Assembly (NCBI RefSeq): GCF_000170855.1
Contig: NZ_ABCQ01000053.1
Location: forward strand, 1 to 34,120
Reading direction: 5' to 3'
Origin: Moritella sp. PE36
GTDB taxonomy: Bacteria > Pseudomonadota > Gammaproteobacteria > Enterobacterales > Moritellaceae
Length of the DNA stretch: 34,120 bases
A program made the translations under genes and the position numbers. This document shows positions 8,353 through 16,394 of the stretch, piece after piece (within the stretch, counting starts at the first letter, position 1; each line of letters opens with the position of its first letter). The notes under the pieces were generated by a model. The model was not told the DNA's origin. It saw only the letters and a list, made by a program, of their open reading frames with translations, and did no database searches.

Positions 8353-9225
8353 TTACCGACTCTTGTTACTTAACACTACAATTAAAATGCCACCTAACAC
8401 TAAGGTACATGCGATCACAAGTCTTGTGCTAATAGGCTCAGATACAAATAGAATACCTCCGATTGATGCAATAACAGGAACAGATAACTGTACTACTGCG
8501 GCTTCAGTTGCAGATAAACCTCTTAATGCGATATACCAAACTGTGTAGCCAAGGGCTGAAGCAAAAGCACCAGATAGAACAGCATAAACAACCCCCTCGA
8601 GTGATATACTCAACATTGGAAACGTAGCTATAACCAACACTAATACCAGCGGCATTGTATATTTGAAGTTTAAGGCATTATCTTGTAATGGATTTTTTGA
8701 ACCTCTACCAATGACGGTATACATCCCCCACGCTGCGCCTGAGACAACCATGAGCATAAAACCCGAGAAGCTTGGCGTTGTCATTGTTGGATACACAAGA
8801 TAAGCCAAGCCCCCAAAGGAAACGGTCATACCAAGTAATTCAAATAAGCGTAATCGGTGACCCGAAATAACACTCATCGTGATCATTGTAATCTGAACAG
8901 TCCCAAACAGTACAAGCGCACCAGTACCTGTTTCTAATGAGATATAAGCAAATGATAATGCGACTGCATAGACGAAAAGTAAAAGTGCTGATATCCACGT
9001 TTTTCTTTGGTGACCATTAGATCCGTTAGACAAAGGAGAATTAAAACTGAGTAAAATTAAAAACATAACAACCCCAGATAAAAGACGAATTGCCGTGAAA
9101 GATGACGCATCGATAGCATTATCTTTTAAAGCCATTCGGCAGAGTACCGAGTTAGCAGCAAACGCAATTAAAGCAGTAATGGTATAACCAATAGTTTTAA
9201 TTCTATTATCTAATATTTTAAACAA
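8353..9225 (-). CDS. EamA/DMT-superfamily transporter
   Basis: A 290-aa inner-membrane protein with about ten hydrophobic segments and two EamA repeats. The first opens with ITALIAFAANSVLCRMAL and the second with the GAAWGMYTVIGRG segment. It belongs to the drug/metabolite transporter superfamily, usually exporters of amino acids or other metabolites; the substrate is unknown. The start is TTG at 9225-9223 with an excellent AGGAG six to seven bases upstream. It follows the alpha/beta hydrolase on the same strand with a 38-bp gap, so the two are probably co-transcribed. That gap holds two tandem copies of a 9-bp unit (GTTCGTAGG on the minus strand, 9234-9251), the second of which provides the ribosome site. 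Confidence 0.88.
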   Translation of the reverse strand: MFKILDNRIKTIGYTITALIAFAANSVLCRMALKDNAIDASSFTAIRLLSGVVMFLILLSFNSPLSNGSNGHQRKTWISALLLFVYAVALSFAYISLETGTGALVLFGTVQITMITMSVISGHRLRLFELLGMTVSFGGLAYLVYPTMTTPSFSGFMLMVVSGAAWGMYTVIGRGSKNPLQDNALNFKYTMPLVLVLVIATFPMLSISLEGVVYAVLSGAFASALGYTVWYIALRGLSATEAAVVQLSVPVIASIGGILFVSEPISTRLVIACTLVLGGILIVVLSNKSR

Positions 9226-9263
9226 TCCACTCTCCTACGAACCCTACGAACATAACGCTTTTG

Positions 9264-10154
9264 TTACCTGCGTGAGTTTACTGCGGGGGGGACATTGTTT
9301 TCTAACCAGGTCAAAGGATATTCCCATAAATGTTTTGCCTTGCGACTAAAAAACTTCATGTGGCCGATTTCACTTAAATTACATGCTTCAGGCGATAAGG
9401 TCATTGTTTCAGCGTTCATATTTTTAAACACGGTCAACATATCAGTCACATTGACATCAATAGCGATGTCATCATCGCTGGCATTAACCCATAGCGACGG
9501 CATAGAGAGTGTATCGTACAGGTGTTTATGTATCGATTTACCAAAGGCTGTCTTCACATAACCCTGTCCATTACACCATTGACGCCATTGTTGAGCAACG
9601 CCTTTAGGCAAGGGTTCTCCCATGCCAAGTAACTGGGACTTAGTATGACCAAAAAGCAGGTTACTCATTGGTATGAAAAAATTCATAAAGAAATGTGCTT
9701 TAAAAGCATAAGGCATTTTCATGTTTTTTAATCGCCCAGAAGAACTGGCAAAAGTGAAAATGGAGCTGAGGTCTTTCGCATTATGCATTAAGCCGACTAA
9801 TTGCCCTCCGGCGCTGTGGCCAATCAGGTGATAAGAGTTATCTGGATAGGTTGTTTTGAGAAACTCAAGGACTGCCGGCATATCTTGCTCTCCCCAACAC
9901 TGTAACGATGCGGTACTAGCACTAACTTTACCTGATAATGACTTTCCAATACCTCGGTTATCAAACGTGATCACTGCATAGCCATGCTCAACTAAAAAAC
10001 AGGCGAAACCTTTGTAAAACTGTTGTGTTATCCCTGTCGCTGGTGCAAGTAATATTGCTGCTTTTACTGCAGTTGTGGGTTTGAAAAGCGTTGCCGAAAG
10101 TTTGTAACCATCTTGGCAATAAACATCTACTTCATCTGTGAAAAAATTATCCAT
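9264..10154 (-). CDS. alpha/beta hydrolase
   Basis: A 296-aa cytoplasmic serine hydrolase. The nucleophile elbow is GHSAGG (around residue 114). It is preceded by ILLAPATGITQQFYKGFACF, which holds the oxyanion region, and by FDNRGIGKS, the usual strand-loop. The acid is likely in NASDDDIA (about 225), and the histidine in EIGHMKFF near 262. This layout matches uncharacterised hydrolases of the COG4757 type. The substrate is not visible. The upstream region is shared with alkB, which is divergent, so a link to alkane or ester metabolism is possible but unproven. The ribosome site before the ATG is weak. A run of seven C codes for part of NVPPAV near the C-terminus. Confidence 0.85.
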   Translation of the reverse strand: MDNFFTDEVDVYCQDGYKLSATLFKPTTAVKAAILLAPATGITQQFYKGFACFLVEHGYAVITFDNRGIGKSLSGKVSASTASLQCWGEQDMPAVLEFLKTTYPDNSYHLIGHSAGGQLVGLMHNAKDLSSIFTFASSSGRLKNMKMPYAFKAHFFMNFFIPMSNLLFGHTKSQLLGMGEPLPKGVAQQWRQWCNGQGYVKTAFGKSIHKHLYDTLSMPSLWVNASDDDIAIDVNVTDMLTVFKNMNAETMTLSPEACNLSEIGHMKFFSRKAKHLWEYPLTWLENNVPPAVNSRR

Positions 10155-10355
10155 TTTAAGCTCATTTATCTATTTAACATATTTACAACATTGTACGCGA
10201 GGTCATACCAGTTTCAACATATTATTTGAAGCCATCAAACTTGCTTGCTCGATGCCTATAAAATCAAACCTAGCGCTTGTCCTAACTCAGACTATTATAA
10301 ACAAGTATAAATAATCGAAATGCACAATCGCAATTATTCTCATAGAGAGCAAAGT

Positions 10356-11525
10356 ATGAAATCTTTACGGACTTTTACAGCGCATGATGGCACTACCTAT
10401 ACCGATAAAAAGAGGTACTTTTGGTTATTATCTCTCTTATTACCAAGTATTTCTGCTGCTGGTCCACTTTTATTTATGGCCTTTAACCATGAAATTATAC
10501 TTTGGTTCTTTTTCCTTTTTGGTTATGTTTTCTTCCCCATCATGGATCATGTCATGGGTGAAGATACCAGTAATCCCCCTGAAGTTATCATTCCGCAGCT
10601 TGAAGCTGACCCCTTTTATCGTCGCATCACTATCCTGCACGTACCGGTTGTTATCGCTATATTTATATTCTGCGGCTGGTTTGTTGGCAGTTATGAACTG
10701 AGTTGGAGTGGTTATTTAGCGACGGCGCTTTTGGCTGGTAATGTCGGTGGGCATGGCTTAAATATAGGACACGAATTAGGTCACAAGAAGAATAAGTTTG
10801 ACCGTAAATTAGCTAAACTAATTCTAGCAGTGGCCGCTTACGGTCATTTTTTCATAGAGCATAACCGCGGTCACCATAAACACGTTGCGACACCAGAGGA
10901 TCCTGCATCTGCAAAAATGGGCGAAAGCATCTATCACTTTGCAATAAGAGAATTACCTGGTGCGATTTTTAGAGCTTACCAGTTGGAAAAGCGACGCTTA
11001 AACAAGTTAGGTAAATCAACGTACTGTTTCGAAAATGAATTTTTGCAATCCACTTTATTGAGCTTTACTATCTATGCGAGTTTAGCCGTTTGGTTAGGTT
11101 CGGGTGTCATCCCTTATTTGTTCATCTCCGCATTCTGGTCAATGTGGCAACTCACTTCAGCAAACTATATCGAACACTACGGTCTGTTAAGAAAGAAACT
11201 CCCTAATGGCAAATACGAACGACCTCAGCCGCATCATAGCTGGAACAGTAACCACGTGTTTTCCAACTGGGCTTTATTCCACTTACAACGTCACTCTGAT
11301 CATCATGCAAATTCGACCCGTAGTTATCAATCTCTGCGCCACTTCAACGGATTGCCGACACTGCCAAACGGTTATTTTGGTATGTATCCTATCGCGTATA
11401 TCCCTTGGTTATGGTTTAAAGTAATGGATAAACGAATAGTCCATATTACAGACGGTGATATTTCAAAAATCAATATGTTACAGACAAAAAGAGAACAATT
11501 GATTGCAAAGTACAAGCTAACATAA
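10356..11525 (+). CDS. alkB: alkane 1-monooxygenase AlkB
   Basis: A membrane non-haem di-iron enzyme that hydroxylates the terminal carbon of medium-chain alkanes, using O2 and electrons from rubredoxin. The 389-aa protein has the full set of histidine motifs: HELGH (139-143), EHNRGHHKH (168-176) followed by VATPEDPASA, NYIEHYGL (270-277) and LQRHSDHHA (310-318). Hydrophobic segments at about 20-60, 90-130 and 230-268 fit six helices. The open frame reaches back to 10320, but the ATG at 10356 is preferred because GAGAG precedes it. No rubredoxin, rubredoxin reductase or alcohol dehydrogenase is in the window, so electron partners must be elsewhere. The related xylene-monooxygenase and fatty-acid desaturase families lack the NYIEHYGL/LQRH combination. 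Confidence 0.95.
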   Translation: MKSLRTFTAHDGTTYTDKKRYFWLLSLLLPSISAAGPLLFMAFNHEIILWFFFLFGYVFFPIMDHVMGEDTSNPPEVIIPQLEADPFYRRITILHVPVVIAIFIFCGWFVGSYELSWSGYLATALLAGNVGGHGLNIGHELGHKKNKFDRKLAKLILAVAAYGHFFIEHNRGHHKHVATPEDPASAKMGESIYHFAIRELPGAIFRAYQLEKRRLNKLGKSTYCFENEFLQSTLLSFTIYASLAVWLGSGVIPYLFISAFWSMWQLTSANYIEHYGLLRKKLPNGKYERPQPHHSWNSNHVFSNWALFHLQRHSDHHANSTRSYQSLRHFNGLPTLPNGYFGMYPIAYIPWLWFKVMDKRIVHITDGDISKINMLQTKREQLIAKYKLT

Positions 11526-11588
11526 AGCAAAATATTACTCTTTATTTCCCGCAGTGGTAGGGAGAGTTCAATATAACGTAAGCATAAA

Positions 11589-11611
11589 AAATGCCGCGTA
11601 TTGCGGCATTT
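11589..11611. terminator. bidirectional rho-independent terminator
   Basis: AAATGCCGC (11589-11597) and GCGGCATTT (11603-11611) pair around GTATT, with A's before and T-rich sequence after. It separates the convergent alkB and ABC ATPase genes and should work in both directions. Confidence 0.88.
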
Positions 11612-11630
11612 CATTTCTCATTAATAAAAA

Positions 11631-13259
11631 CTAAGCTACGCCCTCGATTGCCACTTCATCCAAGTCAAACGAAGCATTGATCAGTTTTTTAGTGTAATCG
11701 TGCTGAGGGTTATGAAATATGTCCTCAGCAGTTCCCTGCTCCATCACTCTCCCTTTTTGCATCACTAATACCCGGTCAGATAGGGCTTTGACGACTGCAA
11801 GATCATGGCTGATGAAGATGAAACCAATGTTGTTTTTTACCTGGATCTCTTTAAGCAACTCAATAACGGTGAGCTGAACAGAGCGGTCGAGTGCAGAAGT
11901 AGGTTCATCCAATAAAATAAACGACGGCTTCAAGATCAGTGCTCTCGCGATTGCAATACGTTGACGCTGACCACCAGAAAATTCGTGCGGATAACGATTG
12001 ATTGAGTTCGGTTCTAAACGCACTTCTTCGAGCGCGAGACACGCTTTTTGTAAGCGTTCCTGTTTGGACATCTTAGGTTTGTGCACCCTTAAACCTTCAG
12101 TAATGATTTCGCCAACCGTCATACGCGGTGACAACGATCCGTACGGGTCCTGGAAAACCATCTGCACGTCTTTTTTCAGTGCAAATTTTTCCTTATCACT
12201 GAGTAAACTGAGATCTTGACCTTTATAGGATAGATTACCGGTAAAGGGCAGCAAGCCAATGATAGCCCGGCCTAGCGTCGATTTACCAGAGCCAGATTCA
12301 CCGACAATACCCAACGTTTCACCTTGTTTCAGTGTGAGTGAAATGCCCTTAACCGCTTCAAAATATTCGGATTTACTGGGAATGAAGTGAGATTTAATCA
12401 GGAACTTAACCTTAATGTTTTCGGCACAAAGCAACTCTGGAGCAGTTGCTTTGATTGGCTGTTTTTGACCTTTCGGGGTCGAGTTAATCAGCATTTTTGT
12501 ATATTCGTGTTGTGGTTCCCGGAAAAGTAGTCCCGTCTCCCCTTCTTCCACTACTTCACCTTTGCACATGACCAGTACTCTGTCAGCAAGGTGTTTAACA
12601 ACGCCGAGATCGTGCGTAATAAACAAAATAGCCATACCCATTTTTCTCTGGAATTCTTTAATTAAATCCAGTACTTCGGCCTGCACCGTAACATCTAACG
12701 CCGTAGTCGGTTCATCGGCTATTAGAATGTCAGGTTCATTGATAAGCGCCATTGCAATCATAATACGTTGCAGCTGACCGCCTGAAAATTCATGTGGATA
12801 CTTGCTGTAAGCTTGTTCTGGATTTGGTAAATGAACGAGAGTAAAGAGTTCTAAAACACGTATTTTCGCCTGTGTTTTTGACACTTTACGATGGCACATC
12901 ATGGCTTCGGCAACCTGAATGCCCACCCGTAAATAGGGGTTTAGAGACGTCATTGGTTCTTGGAAGACCATGCCAATACGATCACCCCGGATTGACTGCA
13001 TTTGACGTTCAGTTTTGTCTAAGATCGATTCACCTTCAAATACAATGTTCGACTGTGAAGATACGATAGCATTGGCTGGTAATAGGCACATCAGCGCATT
13101 AGAGGATACAGATTTACCCGATCCCGATTCACCGACAATAGCCAGTGTTTCACCGGATTTCAACTCAAAATTAACATTTTTCACCGCATCAACTATTCCG
13201 TCATTCGTAGTAAAACTGACGGATAGGTTACGAACTCGAAGAATGGTTTGGTTTAACAT
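11631..13259 (-). CDS. yejF: ABC transporter, fused double ATP-binding protein (YejF-like, peptide type)
   Basis: A 542-aa cytoplasmic protein with two complete nucleotide-binding domains of the oligopeptide/microcin C (Opp/Dpp, YejF) class. Both halves have Walker A GESGSGKS (near residues 43 and 314) and signature SGGQ. Walker B is LIADEPTTALD in the first half and ILLDEPTSALD in the second, and both have H-loops (THD, SHD). The usual partners (YejA binding protein, YejB/YejE permeases) are not adjacent. Instead it follows a 164-aa unknown gene by 12 bp. Its own ribosome site AAGGA precedes the ATG. The Fur box upstream of that pair suggests iron-repressed expression and raises the possibility of a role in uptake of an iron-related peptide; this is inference. 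Confidence 0.85.
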   Translation of the reverse strand: MLNQTILRVRNLSVSFTTNDGIVDAVKNVNFELKSGETLAIVGESGSGKSVSSNALMCLLPANAIVSSQSNIVFEGESILDKTERQMQSIRGDRIGMVFQEPMTSLNPYLRVGIQVAEAMMCHRKVSKTQAKIRVLELFTLVHLPNPEQAYSKYPHEFSGGQLQRIMIAMALINEPDILIADEPTTALDVTVQAEVLDLIKEFQRKMGMAILFITHDLGVVKHLADRVLVMCKGEVVEEGETGLLFREPQHEYTKMLINSTPKGQKQPIKATAPELLCAENIKVKFLIKSHFIPSKSEYFEAVKGISLTLKQGETLGIVGESGSGKSTLGRAIIGLLPFTGNLSYKGQDLSLLSDKEKFALKKDVQMVFQDPYGSLSPRMTVGEIITEGLRVHKPKMSKQERLQKACLALEEVRLEPNSINRYPHEFSGGQRQRIAIARALILKPSFILLDEPTSALDRSVQLTVIELLKEIQVKNNIGFIFISHDLAVVKALSDRVLVMQKGRVMEQGTAEDIFHNPQHDYTKKLINASFDLDEVAIEGVA

Positions 13260-13271
13260 GATACGTCCTTA

Positions 13272-13766
13272 TCAATTTAACAGATGCGTTGCATGGTGTG
13301 GGTCTGCCGTCACTCTTAGCTTAGCAAAGTGATGATGCGCTTTCTGGATATGTTCATATTTAAGCATCCACTGAGCATCGCGTTGAGCGTGACAAAAAGC
13401 GCCCATATGACGGAGAATATCTTCACTTTTATTATCGATAAGCGTCATCGTTCGTTGAACAAGATCACTTGTTTCAAGAGAAATAAACTGCAATAGCGCA
13501 TAAGACTGGTTCAACGTTGCAAATGCGCGTTGTTGTTGCCCCATTTGATTGAGAATCTCAGACTGTGCGACAGTGGCGTCTCTTAACCCTGATAACAAGC
13601 ATGAAAACTGGCACGGTTTAATATTCTCATTTTCTAATGCCTGATGAATATGGTTTGGAAGATTGTCTAATACCTCCCCATATAGCTGGTGAGCTTCAGG
13701 CCAATAACCATGTTCCATTAAATTTTCTGCCTTCAGGTAACGCATCCAGCATTGCTCCAATTCCAT
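13272..13766 (-). CDS. unknown protein, first gene of the Fur-box unit with the YejF-like ATPase
   Basis: I do not recognise this 164-aa protein. It has no signal peptide or membrane segment. It looks largely helical, rich in Gln, His and Leu, with a tetratricopeptide-like opening (WMRYLKAENLMEHGYWPEAH) and a second helical pair around AFATLNQSYALLQF. The C-terminal third has many histidines (HIQKAHHHFAKL, DPHHATHLL) and may bind metal, which is speculative. The frame is open to 13823, but the ATG at 13766 has a strong GAGGTGG four bases upstream. It ends 12 bp before the ATPase start. The Fur-type box at 13820-13838 lies just upstream. Confidence 0.7.
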   Translation of the reverse strand: MELEQCWMRYLKAENLMEHGYWPEAHQLYGEVLDNLPNHIHQALENENIKPCQFSCLLSGLRDATVAQSEILNQMGQQQRAFATLNQSYALLQFISLETSDLVQRTMTLIDNKSEDILRHMGAFCHAQRDAQWMLKYEHIQKAHHHFAKLRVTADPHHATHLLN

Positions 13767-13819
13767 AATCCACCTCAAATTTATAAGATGACTGATGTTA
13801 ATGAGATTTATTATCAATT

Positions 13820-13838
13820 GCAAATAAAAATCATTATC
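13820..13838. promoter_or_regulatory. Fur box upstream of the 164-aa gene and YejF-like ATPase
   Basis: GCAAATAAAAATCATTATC matches 15 of 19 positions of the Fur consensus GATAATGATAATCATTATC, with the right half (AATCATTATC) perfect. A further TTATTATCAATT overlaps to its left. It lies about 55 bp before the start codon at 13766, in promoter position. Confidence 0.65.
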
Positions 13839-14364
13839 ACAGTGAGATGTATCACTAAAATAATAATGTCACACTAATTATCCGTTATTTAGTCAGTTTA
13901 ATAAGAGGATTAACCTATATAGACCGATGACTAAAACCGAAATAAGCAATGGCATGAATTATACATTAACTACAATTGATGCTTTTAAATCCCCCAATTT
14001 AAACACTTAAATAGACTAACTCCTTATAAGTACATGAAACTATATAGACTAACTAATTTAGAGTATTATGCTAAAAAAAGGTGACAAACTTAACAGATCG
14101 TAACCTATAAAACGTTAATCGCACATCAACTAACAACAACCACATTTCAGCCGTAAAAACTGGACGTGCTCCTTTATGATGGATTATAAAACTATCCATA
14201 AAGTTTTTATAAGCATAAACATCTACTGCAAGTCATTATCAATTGTTGATGAAATGTTTATTTATTGCTAAATTATTTTGCCATGGAGCGGTAAATACGG
14301 TGTTGAATAGTGAATTATTCTATTGGTATCGCTTAAATAAGATAAAACATGGATGGAATTTATA
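13839..14364 (+). other. 525-bp intergenic leader before the AGCS symporter
   Basis: No coding frame is convincing. ATAGACTAACT occurs at 14011-14021 and 14044-14054 (33 bp apart), and a related ATAGACCGATGACTAA begins near 13918. Two alternative hairpins overlap: ATGGAT/ATCCAT (14179-14184 with 14194-14199), and TTATAAAAC (from 14184) with GTTTTTATAA (ending 14211). They exclude each other. I looked for a glycine riboswitch, common before such symporters, and did not see its conserved blocks. Confidence 0.4.
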
Positions 14365-15912
14365 ATGATCTCAAAGGTTAGTTGCTATATTGCTGTAATG
14401 TTAAGCATGTTTACCTCTTCGGCTTTCGCCGCCAGTGAACCAGTCGGGTTTGATAAGGCTGTTGATCAGTTCTTTAACGAAAACCTCAGTTGGTTTGCCA
14501 ATACAATTTTCACCTCAGTTCCTGTTAATGGGACAAACTTTCCCATCATCGTAGGCTGGTTATTTATTGCAGCCATCATTTTCACATTTTATTTTGGTTT
14601 TGTTCAGTTCAAGCGCTTTGGTTTGGCGGTTAAGATCGTTAAAGGTGACTTCACTGATCCGAACAATAACGATCCCGGCCAGGTTTCTCATTTCCAAGCC
14701 TTAACAACCGCTCTTTCTGGTACGGTCGGACTTGGTAATATTGCCGGCGTTGGTGCTGCACTTGCCATTGGTGGCCCCGGTGCCACGTTCTGGATGATTC
14801 TGTGTGGCTTACTCGGTATGGCTTCAAAGTTCTGTGAATGTACACTTGGTGTTAAGTATCGTAATGAATTGCCAAACGGTGAAGTCTCGGGTGGTCCAAT
14901 GTATTACCTAAGCCGAGGTTTAAAAGAACGTGGTTTTACTAATTTAGGAAAATTCCTGGCTGTCGGCTTTGCAATTATGACTATTTTAGGTGCGCTGGGT
15001 GGTGGCAACATGTTCCAAGGCAACCAAGCGAACGCAATGATTGTACAAGCTCTGGGTATACCTGATGGCTATGGTTGGGTTACAGGGGTTATTTTAGCCA
15101 TTATGGTTGGTTCGGTTATTATTGGTGGCATGCCATCGATTGCGAAAGTAACAAGTAAATTAGTCCCAGCAATGGCTCTATTATATGTTGGTATGTCGGT
15201 TATTGTGTTGGTATCAAACGCATCTATGATTGGCGATGCATTTGCACAAATCATTGAAGGTGCCTTCACTGGTGCTGGTGTTGCCGGTGGTTTTGTTGGT
15301 GCTTTAATCCAAGGTATGAAACGTGCGACATTCTCGAATGAAGCTGGTGTTGGTTCAGCCGCGATTGCACATGCCGCAGTAAAAACCAAAGAGCCTATAA
15401 CTGAAGGTCTCGTTTCGGTACTCGAACCATTCATTGATACCGTGATCATTTGTACTATGACGGCATTGGTTATCACCATTTCAGGAATGAATAATGGTGA
15501 CTTTAGCGGTGTAACACTTACCGCCGCGGCGTTTACTGAAACGGCAGATATCTTCGAGTATATTCTGGCAATAGCTGTTGTGATGTTTGCTTTCTCAACA
15601 ATGATCTCGTGGTCTTATTATGGACTTAAAGCTTGGACATACCTGTTCGGTGAAGGCAAAACGACGGAACTTGTCTATAAAATCATGTTCTGTTGTTTTG
15701 TGGTTGTCGGTGCAAGTGTTAGCTTTGGTGCTGTGATTGATTTCTCTGATGCCGCTATCTTTGCAATGTCTATCTTCAATATTATCGGTTTGTATTTCTT
15801 AATGCCAGTGGTGAAAAAAGAGCTACATTCGTTTATTGCCCGAGTTAAATCTGGTGAGATAAAAGATTACAGTAAAGAAGGAGTACTGGTTTCTAAAGAG
15901 ATAAACAACTAA
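14365..15912 (+). CDS. sodium:alanine/glycine symporter, AGCS family
   Basis: An inner-membrane Na+-coupled amino-acid importer of 515 aa with about eleven membrane segments. The family signature is clear: FQALTTALSGTVGLGNIAGV near residue 112, then GGPGATFWMILCGLLGMASK and SGGPMYYLSRGL. The GMKRATFSNEAGVGSAAIAH stretch, diagnostic for AGCS proteins, is at about 315. A cleavable signal-like segment precedes (MISKVSCYIAVMLSMFTSSAFA), which is longer than in many family members. The frame is open from 14353, but the ATG at 14365 has TGGA at a usable distance. Substrate is alanine or glycine by family; which one is not visible. A strong terminator follows at 15940. Confidence 0.93.
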   Translation: MISKVSCYIAVMLSMFTSSAFAASEPVGFDKAVDQFFNENLSWFANTIFTSVPVNGTNFPIIVGWLFIAAIIFTFYFGFVQFKRFGLAVKIVKGDFTDPNNNDPGQVSHFQALTTALSGTVGLGNIAGVGAALAIGGPGATFWMILCGLLGMASKFCECTLGVKYRNELPNGEVSGGPMYYLSRGLKERGFTNLGKFLAVGFAIMTILGALGGGNMFQGNQANAMIVQALGIPDGYGWVTGVILAIMVGSVIIGGMPSIAKVTSKLVPAMALLYVGMSVIVLVSNASMIGDAFAQIIEGAFTGAGVAGGFVGALIQGMKRATFSNEAGVGSAAIAHAAVKTKEPITEGLVSVLEPFIDTVIICTMTALVITISGMNNGDFSGVTLTAAAFTETADIFEYILAIAVVMFAFSTMISWSYYGLKAWTYLFGEGKTTELVYKIMFCCFVVVGASVSFGAVIDFSDAAIFAMSIFNIIGLYFLMPVVKKELHSFIARVKSGEIKDYSKEGVLVSKEINN

Positions 15913-15939
15913 TTTTATAACCCTCTCTTTTTAAAGAAT

Positions 15940-15978
15940 AAATGGTCCAGTCAATAGTATTGATTGGACCATTTTTCA
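15940..15978 (+). terminator. rho-independent terminator of the AGCS symporter
   Basis: A 16-bp stem (left arm AATGGTCCAGTCAATA, right arm TATTGATTGGACCATT, one G-U pair) with a 3-nt loop is followed by TTTTTC. It ends the symporter transcript. Confidence 0.9.
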
Positions 15979-16081
15979 TTATATATAGCGAAATCAAATT
16001 TAGAATTTGATTGTTAAAATACTATTTTTGATTGTACAATAACATCTGTAATTTTAACTGAAATATCAGGAATTCATTGGT

Positions 16082-16321
16082 TTGGAACTGAACGAACTAA
16101 AAGTATTATTTGATAATGGCGGTCTTAAAACGGTAACAATAAAACGAGCGCCATTAATGAACGGTTATATCTTAATAGTAAAAACAGTAAATAAGAATGT
16201 ACATGTGATGACATCACAACGTGAAGAATCAAATACCCCAAGGGCATTTAAGACGATAGATGCGGCAGCAGCAAATGCACAAAAGATTGGTTTTAAGAAG
16301 ATTAGTATCGATTTTACGTGA
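16082..16321 (+). CDS. small conserved protein of unknown function
   Basis: A 79-aa soluble protein that I cannot name with certainty. It reads as a compact alpha/beta domain: a helix (LNELKVLFDNGG), two strands (KTVTIKRAPL, YILIVKT), then PRAFKTIDAAAANAQKIGFK with a final strand. Short proteins of this pattern are common in marine gammaproteobacteria and are sometimes labelled plasmid replication protein RepB, a name I would not trust here. The start appears to be TTG at 16082 with AGGA ten bases upstream. An ATT at 16076 would sit better behind that site but is a very rare start. A terminator hairpin follows seven bases after the stop. Confidence 0.7.
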   Translation: MELNELKVLFDNGGLKTVTIKRAPLMNGYILIVKTVNKNVHVMTSQREESNTPRAFKTIDAAAANAQKIGFKKISIDFT

Positions 16322-16327
16322 TCAGAA

Positions 16328-16355
16328 TTACACCTGTACATATATACAGGTGTAA
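16328..16355 (+). terminator. hairpin after the small gene
   Basis: TTACACCTGTA (16328-16338) pairs perfectly with TACAGGTGTAA (16345-16355) around CATATA. It is not followed by T's but by a run of nine C (16358-16366), and then by a second hairpin. Confidence 0.6.
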
Positions 16356-16362
16356 CTCCCCC

Positions 16363-16389
16363 CCCCGTAAAAATGGCACTTTTTCGGGG
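16363..16389 (-). terminator. terminator-like hairpin after add, next to a C9 run
   Basis: CCCCG (16363-16367) and AAAAA (16369-16373) pair with TTTTT (16380-16384) and CGGGG (16385-16389), with one bulged base and a 6-nt loop. It lies just after the add stop on the minus strand and before the small gene's hairpin, between convergent genes. Confidence 0.5.
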
Positions 16390-16394
16390 CTAGA

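Noticed and set aside
11372-11614. 80-codon minus-strand frame over the alkB end
   Set aside because: It lies over the alkB coding end and the terminator hairpin and has no ribosome site or recognisable domain.
13839-14364. Glycine riboswitch before the AGCS symporter
   Set aside because: The conserved blocks of the glycine aptamer are not visible.
15069-15479. 136-codon minus-strand frame inside the symporter
   Set aside because: It is the antisense shadow of a membrane-protein gene with strong family match on the plus strand.
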